Positions 47,999 to 59,424 are shown, counted from the stretch's first letter. The stretch: 64,000 bases of DNA from Pelecanus crispus (GCF_030463565.1 NC_134675.1:21597862-21661861), one strand, 5' to 3'. Translations and numbers: made by a program. The notes: generated from the sequence alone by a model not told the origin.

Positions 47999-49388
47999 GT
48001 AAGTGCGACAGCCTAAACTGTAACCCTCCCTTTGTGCCTCTCTGGTTTTGCCCTCTCCAGCCCAAACCTTCTACATCTTGGAATCACAGGATGGTTTGGG
48101 TTGGAAGGGACCTTTAAAGATCATCTAGTCCAACCCCCCCTGTCGTGGGCAGGGGCATCTTTCACTAGATCAGGCTGTTCAAAGCCCTGTCCAACCTGAC
48201 CTTGAACACTTCCAATGATGGGGCACCCACAACTTCTCTGGGCAACTTGTTCCAGCATCTCACCATCTTCATTGTAAAAAGTTTCTTCCTTATGTCCAAT
48301 CTAAATCTACCCTCTTTCAGCTTAAAACCATTGCCCCTTGTCCTGTCACTACAGGCCCTGGTTAAAGTATCTCTCTGTCTTTCTTATAAGCCCCCTTTAA
48401 GTATTGAAAGGCCACAATAAGGTCTCCTTGGAGCCTTCTCTTCTCCAGGCTGAACAACCCCAACTCCCTCAGCCTTTCTTCATAGGAGAGGTGTTCCAGC
48501 CCTCTGATTATTTTCATGGTCCTCCTCTGGACCTGCTCTAACAGAGGTCTATGTCCTTCTTGTGCTGAGGGCCCCAAAACTGGATGTGGTACTCCAGGTG
48601 GGGTCTCATGACAGCAGAGTCAAGTCATCTTCCCCAGTCTGCAAGGGATCTCCAAAAACGTACAAGCATGAGAAAATAGCTGCAGTCCCTTCCCCAAGAA
48701 AACAGGAAATGTAAAAGGCCAGAACTCATGGACTCCTGTGCATGTTACTGTAAATAGCAGACAGCTGTAGCTCATGGACTCAGTGTTCCTGAAAGCCTGT
48801 AGCAGCATCTGGAGAGTCAAAGGGAGACCCAAATCTGAGTCAGTGAACAGAGAGTGCCTAGGAAATCCTTTTAAGGATGGAGGAGACCCCATTAAGTCAG
48901 AGAGCAGTGCTGGTAGTCTCAGGAGGGAGAATGTTATTTGGGAAGAGGTGATGCTCCAGGCAGAAGGGTAGATGAGTCTATTTTAGGGCCCTGTAGGACT
49001 GTGTTTTATGAAACAGCCTCAGGCTGAGTTGGTGTTTCATTTGATTCTGGAGGGAGAGTACTGTGGTTGCTCCTTCTTGGGTTTGCGGGTAAGAATTTGC
49101 TGTTTACAGTCAGTGTATGAAAGAAATACGCAGCCTGTTCTGAGACAGGGTTGCACTGCAGTCAGAGGGGCGGCTCTAGCAGAAAACTTGGGGCTTGCAC
49201 AAAGCCACTACAAGCAAGTTACTGCTGGAAGTGCAAGTACCATGTCCCATGCCATCCCATGCTCCTAACTCCAGATTAAATTTCCCATGTGAGGTGGAGG
49301 TGCCTTCCCCACTAAATGGTAGAGGGAGCTTGTATTTTGTGTGCCGTTCCCCAGTTAACAGCACCTTTTGTTCCCTTCCTTTGTCCAG
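47999..49388 (+). other. UBAP2: UBAP2 intron
   Basis: The first part is a reversed CR1 fragment (48078-48622). The rest is unremarkable. Confidence 0.6.
48078..48622 (-). mobile_element. CR1 LINE, 3' fragment, - orientation
   Basis: Plus strand begins GAATCACAGGATGGTTTGGG and TTGGAAGGGACCTTTAAAGA, the reverse complement of a CR1 3' end; further in, the - strand encodes [21 protein letters not shown] different subfamily from the 31.8 kb copy. Confidence 0.93.
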
Positions 49389-49488
49389 GTACCTTCAGCA
49401 TCTGCTAAACAGCATGGAGTCAACCTGAACACTGCATCGACTCCTTTCCAGCAAGCGAGTGGCTATGGGCAGCACAGCTATGGAGCAG
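49389..49488 (+). CDS. UBAP2: UBAP2 coding exon
   Basis: Encodes VPSASAKQHGVNLNTASTPF and QQASGYGQHSYGA. Acceptor GTCCAG, donor CAG|GTACGC. Ends with the first base of Gly, completed by the exon 83 bases downstream. Confidence 0.94.
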
Positions 49489-49571
49489 GTACGCTTACCA
49501 CTGCACTTCACATGTGAGCGTCTGCAGAGCTGCTTGCACACTGTAACACCTTGTCTTGTACCCACCGGCAG

Positions 49572-49679
49572 GCTATGATGACTTAACGCAGGGAACGGCA
49601 GCTGGAGATTACAGCAAAGGAGGCTACAGTGGGTCATCTCAAGCACAAAACAAATCTGCTGGCACTGGACCTGGGAAAG
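49572..49679 (+). CDS. UBAP2: UBAP2 coding exon
   Basis: Encodes GYDDLTQGTAAGDYSKGGYS and GSSQAQNKSAGTGPGK. Acceptor GGCAG, donor AAAG|GTAACA. The intron before it is only 83 bp. Confidence 0.94.
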
Positions 49680-50962
49680 GTAACACATGAAACTTGAGGT
49701 TGCTCAAGTGGGATTTAGCAGGGCAAGCTCCCAGTATTGCCAGTGCTGTGCAGTTAACACAGTAGCCAGCTCTAAACAGGGTCATGATCCAAGCTGTTTC
49801 TCCATCTCCCGTATACAAAATGCTTTTTTAATGGCCCAAGTGTTCCTTCTAAACCTCATGGCTGAACTTTGCATAAGGATTGGTGTGGCTGATGCGCAGC
49901 TTTGTCCACAATTATACATGGGAGAAATGGTGAGCTGTTTCCTCTGCCAAAGTTTTCTTTGCTGAAGAATAGTGGTCCTGCAGCAGTGCTGTGTTTTTGA
50001 AGCCTAAGCAGTTGGATGCTGCTGCTGAAATGGTCCTCTGCTGAATGAAGACTAGATTTTGAGTTTCTTGGTAGGCACCTGAGATAGTATGTTAGGAGTG
50101 AGTAGGGCGGGCAGTTCACACATCTCTGGGCTGTTTCAGCTGCTGTCTGTACACCCTGTAACTCATTGCATTGTTTCATGCCTGGAAATGTTTCCTTTGT
50201 GACTGTAAAGGCTGAAGAATTTATACAGCTTATATGAAAGCTTTATTCTGTATATGCTGGTTAGACCTGAGAAATGTATACTGAACTGCTTAGTGCTAAT
50301 TAGTTCATCCTTGGGCTTAAGCAAATACCAAGCATTTGCTGTTCATCTGAAACACCAACTGGACTGTCTTCAGCCAAGAGCTGATCACACTCTCCTCTGT
50401 GGAGGGGCGATCCAAAAAGGAGCAATGTCCTAGGAAGGGTACAACCTTAGAGCATTCTCTTAGGGCAGAGGAGCATTGCAGACCTCACCCTTCTGCAGGA
50501 TGTGAAAGGACAAGGGCTCAAATGTGTAGCAGATGCTGAGTCTCATTGCACTACTGGAAAGCTATTGGGATGCATTTGGCTCTACTGCAGCATTCTAATC
50601 CTAGGGGAAAGCTGGGTTTTTGTGAGCTTAAATGAGTGTTCAGTGCAGCCCAGCTGCTGCCTGATGAAGTACATTTGAATCCAAGTGGTAACCACTGGGT
50701 CATGGATGTGGGCTGGTTTCCTGCTTTGCAGTGGGAGTGAGGAACTGAGCCCTTTCTTCTGTTCCCATGTGGGGCGCTGTGGGTCTGACAGCATGGAGAA
50801 CCCCACTAGGCTGGCCAGCAGCAGCAGGGCATGTGGTGCAGCAGCTGTGGACAAAGGTGCATCCATGGAGGCTGCCAGAGGTGCTGGGAGCAAAGTATGG
50901 GGCTCATGCTGGGTGGTGGTTGACTTTCTCATTGTCAGTGGCTTTTTCTTTTTGTTTTCCAG
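49680..50962 (+). other. UBAP2: UBAP2 intron
   Basis: No gene or mobile element recognised. Confidence 0.6.
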
Positions 50963-51030
50963 GTGTTTCTGTGACCTCAAGTAACACAGGTGTGCCTGAT
51001 ATCAGTGGCTCAGTCTATAACAAGACTCAG
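50963..51030 (+). CDS. UBAP2: UBAP2 coding exon
   Basis: Encodes GVSVTSSNTGVPDISGSVYN and KTQ. Acceptor TTTCCAG, donor CAG|GTGAGG, ends in phase 0. Confidence 0.93.
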
Positions 51031-51310
51031 GTGAGGAATGCTGGACCCTCCTCCCCTGTGGCCTGAGGCCAAGGCTGATGGCTCCCCCTGTGGAGCACTG
51101 GTGGCTGGGGCCATTCCCAGGCCAGTTGGTCTCAGGGTCAGCAGGCTGTGGCACTTCTTACATTGGCTCTGTTTGCTGTTGGAGAGGAGTCTTGCCCTCT
51201 GTCCCACTGCTTCTGCCATGTCAGCTCCTGACAGCAGCTGCTGGCATAGGCGCAGTGCTCTACGCTGCCACATGCTGCCCACGTGTGCTCTGTCCTGGGT
51301 ACAAATGAAG

Positions 51311-52231
51311 TGTGACGGTGTTGCAAATATGATTTTTTTACACGGCTTTGGTTAGCAGCGATTTAAGATTTATTAATATTTTGAGATAGATCACAGTATT
51401 AGGTTGTATAATTCTTAACAACACTTAAGCATCAGCCAATTTGAAACAGCGATTTGATGGAATTTGTTACAATCAAGATAGCTACTTAGTTAAAGGTTTG
51501 AGAATGGCAAGGTTCACTCTATTGCTTACATGGAAGAAGCACACAAAGGAGAATTCAGCTACACTTGAGTTAGAATGATTCACAGAGGGATTGTGGGTGC
51601 AGGGGATAAGGGGGACCCTCCCGTTGAGTCACGAGATTCAGAATAGACCCCCTTGCTTTCTCCTTTCAGAGAGGAGTCTAGGTGTGGCTAGGTCCAATCT
51701 TAGTCTCAGACTTGGTCAACGGTTTATGTGAGTAGGGATAGTATATATGGATATATATGTAGCCAAATTGCACACACACATGCACACCCCAAGGTTAACC
51801 TGTGATCAAAATTTCCCTTTTCGTGAGTTTCATGAATTACTCACTTTTATGTGCTGGCATTCATCAACGGATGGTCGGTGAACCTCACGAAGTCAGTCCT
51901 TTGAGTCCTCGCGAAACCGATGGACAATCCTTCAATCCTTGCGAAATCTACCCTGAGAGGCATCTCAGCTCAGGGGGAGATATTGGGCCACACAGTCCGC
52001 TGCGGTCCCGGAGAGCTCAAAGAGGTCTCCCTCTTGGATCGCTATTTATAGGATCTCGAGATGATTGGCTTTGGTCAGTATTTTACATTCTGGCCACAAT
52101 TCGTGCTGAGTTGTTCTGGTACGCAACTCAGGCAGCAGATAGCCCGATGTCCAAATCGTTATGACCAAGATAACAGCACAATAGGGCTTTTCCTGGGATC
52201 TCAGAGTGGCCCGGAGGGCTGCACCACCACA
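51311..52231 (-). mobile_element. Solo LTR, - orientation (about 921 bp)
   Basis: Related to 43612-45002: shares TGTGACGG-type start, GATGGCAAGGTTCACTCTAT-like block, GGAGTCTAGGTGTGGCTAGG and the end GCACCACCACA. On the - strand it has CCAAT and TATAAATAG (52050-52042). It lacks the tandem duplication. No clear target duplication was found, so the borders rest on the related copy. Confidence 0.8.
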
Positions 52232-52841
52232 GATGGACTAATGTTTTTAGTCAAAATAGCTCCCAAAGCAGGTGAGTGGAGAGGCTGTTTGCTTTTCACC
52301 AGAGACCAGTCAGTAGTGCCCACCCCAAACACCTGAGGGTCCCTGTCCCATATTCTCCTGAGGCCATTGCTCAGCATACAGCTTCCCAGGGAAAGCAGAA
52401 AGTGCTTTGACAAGCTGTGGTGTGCAAGGGGCTTACATCCAGCTCTTGTTTTCCCATCCTTGCACCCTCAGTTGGGGGAATCGGTGTCTGGCTGTGATCC
52501 ATGCTTACAGGTAGGAAGCCAGATCTCAGCTACATGCTTAGTGTTAGGGGTCAAGCTTTGGCTGGAGGGAAGAAAATCTAATTGCAAGTTGTTCTTGTGT
52601 TTTTGTAGGGCCTCCCTGGGTAGGTTGAGTAATTCCAGCCTGAGCCTCTGCAATATATGAAGGACTGATTTCAGGCAGGTGCTGCCATCCCATGTCCCAC
52701 TGAGTAAAAAGAGGTTGGGGGGAAAAAAAGGAGCACAGTAGCTGTGGAAATAAAATGTTGGAGGCATTAGTGCAGAAGTATGGGTGAGAACAGGAGATGA
52801 ACTCTTCTCTTTTTGAGAAGAAAATAGTGATCAAAAAAAGG

Positions 52842-53127
52842 CCATTTCCTCTCGTCCTATCGCTAACTACTTGGGAGAAGAGACCAACACCCACCTCACT
52901 ACAACCTCCTTTCAGGTACTTGTAGAGAGCAATAAGGTCACCCCTCAGCCTCCTCTTCTCCAGGCTAAACAACCCCAGTTCCCTCAGCTGCTCCTCATAA
53001 GGCCTGTGCTCCAGACCCTCCACCAACTTCCTTGCCCTTCTCTGGACACACTCCAGCACCTCCATGTCCTTCTTGTACTGAGGGGCCCAAAACTGGACAC
53101 AGTATTCCAGGTGCGGCCTCACCAGTG
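52842..53127 (-). mobile_element. CR1 fragment, inverted part of a head-to-head pair
   Basis: The - strand reads [20 protein letters not shown], then [20 protein letters not shown] and [10 protein letters not shown], i.e. the end of CR1 ORF2. It meets the + oriented CR1 at 53127/53128. Confidence 0.9.
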
Positions 53128-53885
53128 CAGCCTGGACAGGCTGGATGGATGGGCCGAGGCCAACTGTATGAGGTTCAACAAGGCTGAGTGCCAGGTTCTG
53201 CACTTGGGTCACAACAACCCCATGCAATGCTACAGGCTTGGGGAAGAGTGGCTGGAAAGCTGCCTGGCCGAAAAGGACCTGGGGGTGCTGGTTGACAGCT
53301 GGCTGAACATGAGCCAGCAGTGTGCCCAGGTGGCCAAGAAGGCCAACAGCATCCTGGCTTGTATCAGGACTAGTGTGGCCAGCAGGAGCAGGGAGGTGAT
53401 TGTCCCCCTGTACTCAGCACTGGTGAAGGGTCTGGAGCACAGGCCTTATGAGGAGCAGCTGAGGGAACTGGGGTGGTTTAGTTTGGCCTCAAGCTGCACC
53501 AGGGGAGGTTTAGATTGGATATTAGGAAAATTTTCTTCAGGAAAAGGGTAGTCAAGCATTGGAACAGGCTGCCCAGAGAGGTGGTGGAGTCACCATCCCT
53601 GGAAGTGTTCAAAAAACAGGTAGACGTGGCACTTTGTGACATGGTTTAGTGGGCATGGTGGTGTTGGGTTGATGGTTGGACTGATGATCTTAGAGGTCCT
53701 TTCCAACCTTAATGATTCCTAGTTTTTACTTTCATTAAAAAATAATCCAGCCACCAAGCCAGGAAACATGAAATTACTACTCTCCCCTTAATTGGTTTAG
53801 TGGTGGACTTGGTAATGTTAGGTTAATGGTTGGACTGGATGATCTTAAAGGTCTTTTCCAACCTAAATGATTCCATGATTCTGTA
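53128..53885 (+). mobile_element. CR1 fragment with two internal deletions, transduced spacer and second CR1 tail
   Basis: Begins CCTGGACAGGCTGGATGG (ORF2, [20 protein letters not shown]). Deletions at about 53424 and about 53480 remove parts of the ORF2 end. From about 53485 it matches 29418-29818, including the spacer of about 75 bases after CCAACCTTAATGATTCC and a second tail ending GATTCCATGATTCTG. Confidence 0.9.
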
Positions 53886-53987
53886 AAGGTTCAGGTGATA
53901 TGTTTTTGGGGCATTCTTGTTCTTGTCTGGTCAGTGTGGGGCTGCTCACACCACTTTCTGATGCTGTCCCCCTTGCCTCATGTGCAG

Positions 53988-54179
53988 ACATTTGACAAGC
54001 AGGGATTCCATGCTGGTACGCCGCCTCCTTTCAACCTGCCCTCTGCTCTTGGATCGACTGGGCCCCTGAACCCTGGTGCTGCCCCAGGTTATGCTCCAGC
54101 CCCATTTCTCCATATCCTGCCTGCGCATCAGCAGCCTCATTCCCAGATGCTGCATCACCATCTTCAGCAAGATGGGCAG
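53988..54179 (+). CDS. UBAP2: UBAP2 coding exon
   Basis: Encodes TFDKQGFHAGTPPPFNLPSA and the conserved PGYAPAPFLHILPAHQQPHS and QMLHHHLQQDGQ. Acceptor TGTGCAG, donor CAG|GTGAGT, phase 0 on both sides. Confidence 0.95.
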
Positions 54180-54299
54180 GTGAGTTGGCCCCCTCCACAT
54201 CTACAGCATGCCTGAGGGCAGGTTGCTCCTGCTCACATCCCAGTAGGTTCTTGGGACTTTTTGCTTCCTTCTGATTTTTCCTTTGCTCATTGGGAAAGG

Positions 54300-55013
54300 G
54301 CAATTTGACCAGCTTGGGGAGGGAAGCTCATGAAGTTCAGCAAGGGGAAGTGCAAAGTCCTGCCCCTGGGGAGGAACAACCCTATGCACCAGTACATGCT
54401 GGGGGCCAAAGCAGCCTGGCAGAAAAGGCCAGGAAAAGGTGGACACCAAGTTGACCATGAGCCAACAATGTGCCCTTGCCACAAAGAAGGCCAAGGGTAT
54501 CCTGGGCTGCTTTAGGCAAAGTACTGCCAGCAGGTCAAGGGAGGTAATCCTTCCCCTCTGCTCAGCACTGGTGAGGCCACACCTGAGAGTGCAGCAAAGG
54601 GCCACTAAGATGAGGAAAGGACTGGAGCACCTCTCCTATGAGGAAAGGCTGGGAGAGCTGGGATTGTTCAGCCTGGAGAAGAGAAGGCTTGGGGGGATCT
54701 TATCAATGTATATAAATACCTGAGGGGAGAGTGTAAAGGGGATGGAGCCAGGCTCTTTTCTGTGGTGCCCGGTGACAATGGGTGCAAACTGAAACACAGG
54801 AGGTTCCCTCAACATCAGGAAACACTTTTTTAGTGGGATGGTGACCAAGCACTGGCACAGAGGTTGCCCAGGGAGGTTATGGAGTCTCCATCCTTGGAGA
54901 TGTCTGGACATGGTCCTGGGCAACCAGCTCTAGGTGACCCTGCTTGAGCAGAGGGATTGGACAAGATACCTCGAGAGGTCCCTGCCAGTCTCAGCCAGCC
55001 TGTGGTTCTGTGA
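54300..55013 (+). mobile_element. CR1 LINE 3' fragment, older subfamily
   Basis: CR1 ORF2 end in + orientation ([37 protein letters not shown]) and a 3'UTR ending CCAGCCTGTGGTTCTGTGA. Many substitutions and small deletions relative to the other copies, so older. Confidence 0.9.
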
Positions 55014-55703
55014 AGAGGCCATCCTTATGGGGGGTGTGGAGAGATAGGCTGCCAGGCGAGAAGCTGAGGGAGGCACTGCTGTCCCCTGGCTGCAGCAGGA
55101 GAGCGGGATGTGAGCGCTTGGACTGTAACTCGGGGGGAAAAAAATCAAGCATCCCCTTGCATGTTGCATGTTGGCTCCAATTTCTGATTTGGTTTCACCA
55201 GCCCATGCAGTTCCTTTCCTCACTATAAATGTTCCCTGAAAAAACAGTGTTCTGTCCTAGAGTCCAGAAATAGGAAATGATTTCTCTCTCCGAATGTGTG
55301 ACATTCTTAGCTGGTGCACCACCTCTGTTCACCTTGAGAGCTTCTTTGCTGTCCCCAGTCCTGCTGCCCTCCTTCCTTGTGCTTGAACCTGTCTTGGGCA
55401 GTGGGATGGTGTGTCCTTGTGCTCCTGCTTGCTGAGGGTGTGAAATGGAAAAGAGAATTACATTCTGAGGACACTTATGCTGCAACTTTTGCCAATTAAA
55501 TATGGCCAACTGACTTACAGAAAAATCTGCCCCACTGCAAAGCTCTCTAAACCAAAATCAAACTAATATTCCAGTTTCTTTTTGAAGAGGAAGTGAGGAA
55601 AGAAGAGATCCTTTGTGAATAATCAATCTAATCTGTAATGTGCCAACTGCTGTAGAACTAACATTGCTGTTTGATGCTACTTCAGTTTTTAGAGGTTCAT
55701 GTT

Positions 55704-55848
55704 GACCAGCTGGGTTAGCTCAGTTGGTTAGAACATGGTGCTAATAATGCCAAGTTCACAGGTTCAATCCCTGCTTACTGCAGGGGGGTTGGGCTTGATG
55801 ATCTCTCAAGGTCCCTTCCAACCCAAAGCATTCTATGATTCTATGATT
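55704..55848 (+). mobile_element. tRNA-Ile-derived SINE with CR1 tail (TguSINE1-like)
   Basis: The head is a tRNA-Ile(AAT)-like sequence with A box TAGCTCAGTTGG (55716-55727), anticodon arm GGTGCTAATAATGCC and B box GGTTCAATCC (55761-55770). The tail (about 55796-55848) is a CR1 3' end, GATCTCTCAAGGTCCCTTCC then ATTCTATGATTCTATGATT. No acceptor stem closes, so it is not a tRNA gene. The build matches the passerine SINE TguSINE1 as I remember it. Confidence 0.85.
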
Positions 55849-56047
55849 TGTCCTGGATTGCGAGATGCAGAGATGTTGCAGAGCAGAAACGGATCTGTTT
55901 GTGGGGAGTATCACTGCATTGATGGGTGTCAGGGCTGTTCCTGGGCATGGCAGCTCTTCTGCTGATGTATGGACAGGTTTGTCTTCCTGGGAGTGCTGTG
56001 GTGCTATGGCAGCTGATGCCCATGTCTTCTTCCTTTCCAATTTTTAG

Positions 56048-56143
56048 GGTGGATCTGGCCAACGCAACCAACCCAGCACCATGCAGCAAAAGTCTCAGGC
56101 TACCAAAACTGCCTATGGCACTTCTCCATACTGGACAAACTAA
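56048..56143 (+). CDS. UBAP2: UBAP2 terminal coding exon
   Basis: Encodes GGSGQRNQPSTMQQKSQATK and the conserved terminus TAYGTSPYWTN, then TAA at 56141-56143. Acceptor TTTTTAG. The sum of the exons in the window gives about 888 residues, in line with what UBAP2 needs between the GAWKNS block and its C-terminus. Confidence 0.96.
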   Translation, partial: GGSGQRNQPSTMQQKSQATKTAYGTSPYWTN

Positions 56144-57200
56144 ATCTGAAACGGGGGAGGGAGGAGAGAATGAGAGGAGAGGAGGAGAAAAAACAAAAGA
56201 AAAGGAAAAAAAGAGGAAGCCCATTCCTAGAATTATTAGGAGAAGTAACTGCTCAGCCAAATGCCTGTGCAGGGAGAACTGCAGCCAGCCAGCCATTCTC
56301 TGTGTGATGCCTACTTCTTCTTTGAGTTGCTGTTGTATGTAATATATTTATGTATGTATTTGTAAATGTAATAGAGCCTAAATGTGGTTTTCTGCATCTT
56401 GCAGCCTGTTTTATTTTCTTTGTAGGAAAACTAATTATTCATTTCCCATCTGCACCAGGGCATCTTTTTTTTTTTTTTTTATAAAGCTTTTAAAACTCTG
56501 TCAAAGACAAACTGTGCCATTTTTTTGGAGCTTCCACTTATTTAATGCAGTTCTAAATTCAGGCAAATAAGGAGGCCTGGTACCCCACCCCCCCCCCCCC
56601 CCCCAAGGAAAAAAAAACCACAAAACACCTCAGATGTTCTGTTGGTCTGATTTCTGCCCCCAACCCCCACTCTAGCTGTTACTGGGGGGGGGGGGGGGGG
56701 GGGGGAGAAGGAAAAAAAAAAAAAAAGATTTGTGGGCCTTCCACTTTTTTGTCTTCTTCCCTCCTGCTTGTGGGCAGTTTGGTCACTGTGGCCCTGAGCT
56801 GAAGCCTTGCCTTTTTATTTTTCAATTTTTTAATAATAATAATTATTATTAAAAAAAGGGTTTTCTTGTTTGGTGGGGCTTTGTTGTTGTTGTTGTTCCT
56901 CTAGCAGGAGACTTCAGAGGGCTCAGTGTGTCCTGGAACCTCCTTTCTATCATTAGAGTAAAAACTATGTAGCGGTTTCTTAAATAAAAGTATAAGCTGT
57001 GTCTTGTACTTCTTTTTGCCCTGGGCCACCCTGCCCAGGAAAGCCAGAGCTACCTGTTCTCTTCCCCACTTGTTTTTAAAACAAAGCCCCTGGAGGCAAG
57101 TCCTGGTCCTTCTTGTCCTGCACCAGTGTGGTAAATGTTTTAGGAGTTCCATTTCTTTTTAGCCCTTCTTCCACCTAATAAAGTTCTAAGTGTATTATTG
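56144..57200 (+). other. UBAP2: UBAP2 3'UTR
   Basis: Non-coding sequence after the UBAP2 stop. An AATAAA at 56983-56988 and a second at 57177-57182, the latter followed by a G/T-rich stretch, are candidate polyadenylation signals; the second is taken as the main end. The UTR contains a 17-base poly-C run (56588-56604) and a 22-base poly-G run (56684-56705). The exact cleavage site is inferred. Confidence 0.65.
57177..57182 (+). terminator. UBAP2: UBAP2 polyadenylation signal
   Basis: Canonical AATAAA, 1.03 kb after the stop codon, followed by a T/G-rich downstream element. Confidence 0.55.
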
Positions 57201-57202
57201 GT

Positions 57203-59424
57203 GGTTGTCTGCATTTTCAAAGGCCCCAGGAGCAATTTTGGGGTTTTTTGCAACAAAAGCGGAGCTGGGAGGGTAAGAGCAGCAGCTAGGTCTGCAGGGG
57301 CTGCTGGGGAAAAAAAAAAGGAGAAAAAAAAAAAAACCCCACCTTTTTCTACCATGAGAACCACTTTTCTTAGAATCACACTAGCACCAGTTCTCAGGTC
57401 CTGTAGGACTCAGTTGGCCTTGAAGAAGTCATATTCCTCTGCCCCAGCTCAAGTTTTGATACTGGTCAAAATTCAGCAGCTGCTGCAAGCCCTTGGCAGC
57501 TGCTGTCCCACTGCCACCAGCTTTGGGGCCTGAATGTCACAGAGGGCGAAAATGCTTCTGCAGGCTGGGGACTTACCAGCAGGCCTGTACAGGGGCTGCA
57601 CCAGCAGCTGAGGCCACAGGGCTTACAGCAATGGCACCTCATGTACCCATGGTCAGAGCTGCTGCCTCACAGGAGCTATTCTTTGAAAAACACTCCCCCA
57701 AAGCCATCTTCACACACTTCGTTCCTTGTGTATAGAAATCCACTGCTGCCCCGCAGGGGTGCGTCAGCCCTTGCTTGTGTGCCAGGGTCCAGAAGCAGTT
57801 GGAAGTGGCAAAAAACAACATGTGAGAGTTGGGGCCAGCGCACAGCAGCCCCCTGAGCCTCATGTTTGTTGCAGAGCAGCTGCAAGGGAGAACTCCCTTG
57901 CAAGGGCTCCTCCAGTCAGGGCTGCTCTGCTGTCCCCAGCTCCACAACATCCATCCCTGGCTGTGGGCACATAAGGGTAGCACTTCCACAGCTGGAGGTA
58001 ATGGGCTGTGTTGTCCTCCACCCAGTGCAAGGCAGTGCCAGCACCTTCCCAACTGCCCTGGGGCCCTGCCCGCAGGCAGCTGCATGTAGGCTCCTCTCCA
58101 GGCAAGCCTAAACAGGCTGTTTCCCATTTCCCTATGCTGTTGGTTCCAGCAGGGCCCTTCTGCAGCCGTTTCCACTCTAATACCCTGTTCCACAGTCTGA
58201 TGGTAGAGCCAAGGTGGCTCAGCTGCACTCAGCCATCGGGGGATGGGGGAACCACAAAAACCAAACAAACCATACACCCACCCCACCCCCCCACCCCAAA
58301 AAAAAAAAAAAAAAAAAAACCACCACCAAACCAACCCAAAAAAAAAAAAAAAAAAAACAAACAACCCCACACCACCACCCACCCCACAAAACACCTATGC
58401 CTGCACAAGTGGCAGCCAGGTTTACCAAGTGCAGGGCAGGCTGGAGAGTTTGTCCTGCCTTTGATACCACACCTTCTGCTGAAGAAGCTACTGGCAGCTC
58501 TGAGCAGCCTGGTGCTGTAGGAGCCAAGCAGGAGGCACAAGCAGAAGGCCCAGACAGCACCATCCCTCTCTTGCTCCCATTCACCACTATGTCAACTCCT
58601 CTAGGAATGCAGCTCTGAAATACCATCACCATTCCTCCAGCATGACTGTGAAGCCAAAGCACTCAGCCCACAATCACATTTGACTCAGCACTTGCTGTGC
58701 TGCAAACAACTCCTGTACATGTGTCCTGCTAATTTTAGCTTGACTGCAGCAGCACAGCACTGCAAAAGAACGAGCAAACAAACAAACAAAAAAAAAAAAC
58801 CACCCCACACCACCACCCACCACCAAAAACAAGCCAACCACAAACACAACACACCACCCACCCCCCACACACTCCCCTCTTGGGCTTGCCCTGCATGGCC
58901 CATTCCCTGCAAGTAACCTGAAGGGATGACCTCACCTCCTCTGCCAGCCTTCTGCCCAATGTCAAAGCCCCCTGGCCCAGCAGGCAACTTCCCCTGCTGC
59001 CTTGTCTGACCATTTCAGGAGTGCAGGGCTCCTGCACTACCATGGAACTGGCCACCAGCAGCACCCCAGCTGCTGGCAGTAGCAACTTTGCCCCAAGTCC
59101 TGCATCCCTGTTGTTGTAGTCATATGAGACCATGAACCATCTTCCCCCCAGTCTCCCCTTTGCTGACTTGGGAAGACTATAACAGCAAAGCCCATGGCCT
59201 TTTGCCAAAGTACTTCTCTGAATCAGTTCATTCTTTAGTCTTTGGTTCAGGCAGGCAGCGGTCAACCAGCAGCTTTAATTTCCAATAACCTTATAGATGT
59301 TTATGTATAGGCATTGATACTGCAGCAGCACTGAATTTTTGAATAGCTGTTATTCAAAGCTTTAAATAACCCATGCAAATAAACCAGCTCAATTAACAGG
59401 GACATAGCAGTAGAGGGATATTTT
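57203..59424. other. Intergenic region between convergent UBAP2 and UBE2R2
   Basis: No gene recognised. Two A/C-rich low-complexity tracts (58254-58400 and 58790-58872) produce long but spurious open frames. Part of it could be extended 3'UTR of either gene. Confidence 0.5.
58254..58400 (+). repeat. A/C-rich low-complexity tract
   Basis: Poly-A runs of about 20 bases alternate with ACC/CCCA repeats. Similar tracts lie at 58790-58872, 59548-59612, 59824-59935, 2440-2482 and 10731-10810; G/T-rich mirror forms lie at 3466-3563, 12578-12600, 13164-13194 and 26590-26669. Confidence 0.85.

Larger units (their letters stand above)
51031..53987 (+). other. UBAP2: UBAP2 intron
   Basis: Contains a solo LTR (51311-52231) and a head-to-head CR1 pair (52842-53885). 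The remainder, 52232-52841, has no recognised gene. Confidence 0.6.
54180..56047 (+). other. UBAP2: UBAP2 intron (last)
   Basis: Contains a CR1 fragment (54300-55013) and a tRNA-Ile/CR1 SINE (55704-55848). No gene. Confidence 0.6.

Noticed and set aside
55704..55780. A tRNA-Ile gene
   Set aside because: A and B boxes and an AAT anticodon are present, but the acceptor stem does not close and a CR1 tail follows; it is a SINE.
6098..56143. Assignment to UBAP2L instead of UBAP2
   Set aside because: Exon sequences, the terminal TAYGTSPYWTN and the tail-to-tail UBE2R2 neighbour fit UBAP2.
57639..58662. Several 120-250-codon ORFs rich in Phe/Gly/Val or Lys/Pro
   Set aside because: Produced by the A/C-rich low-complexity tract; no domain.
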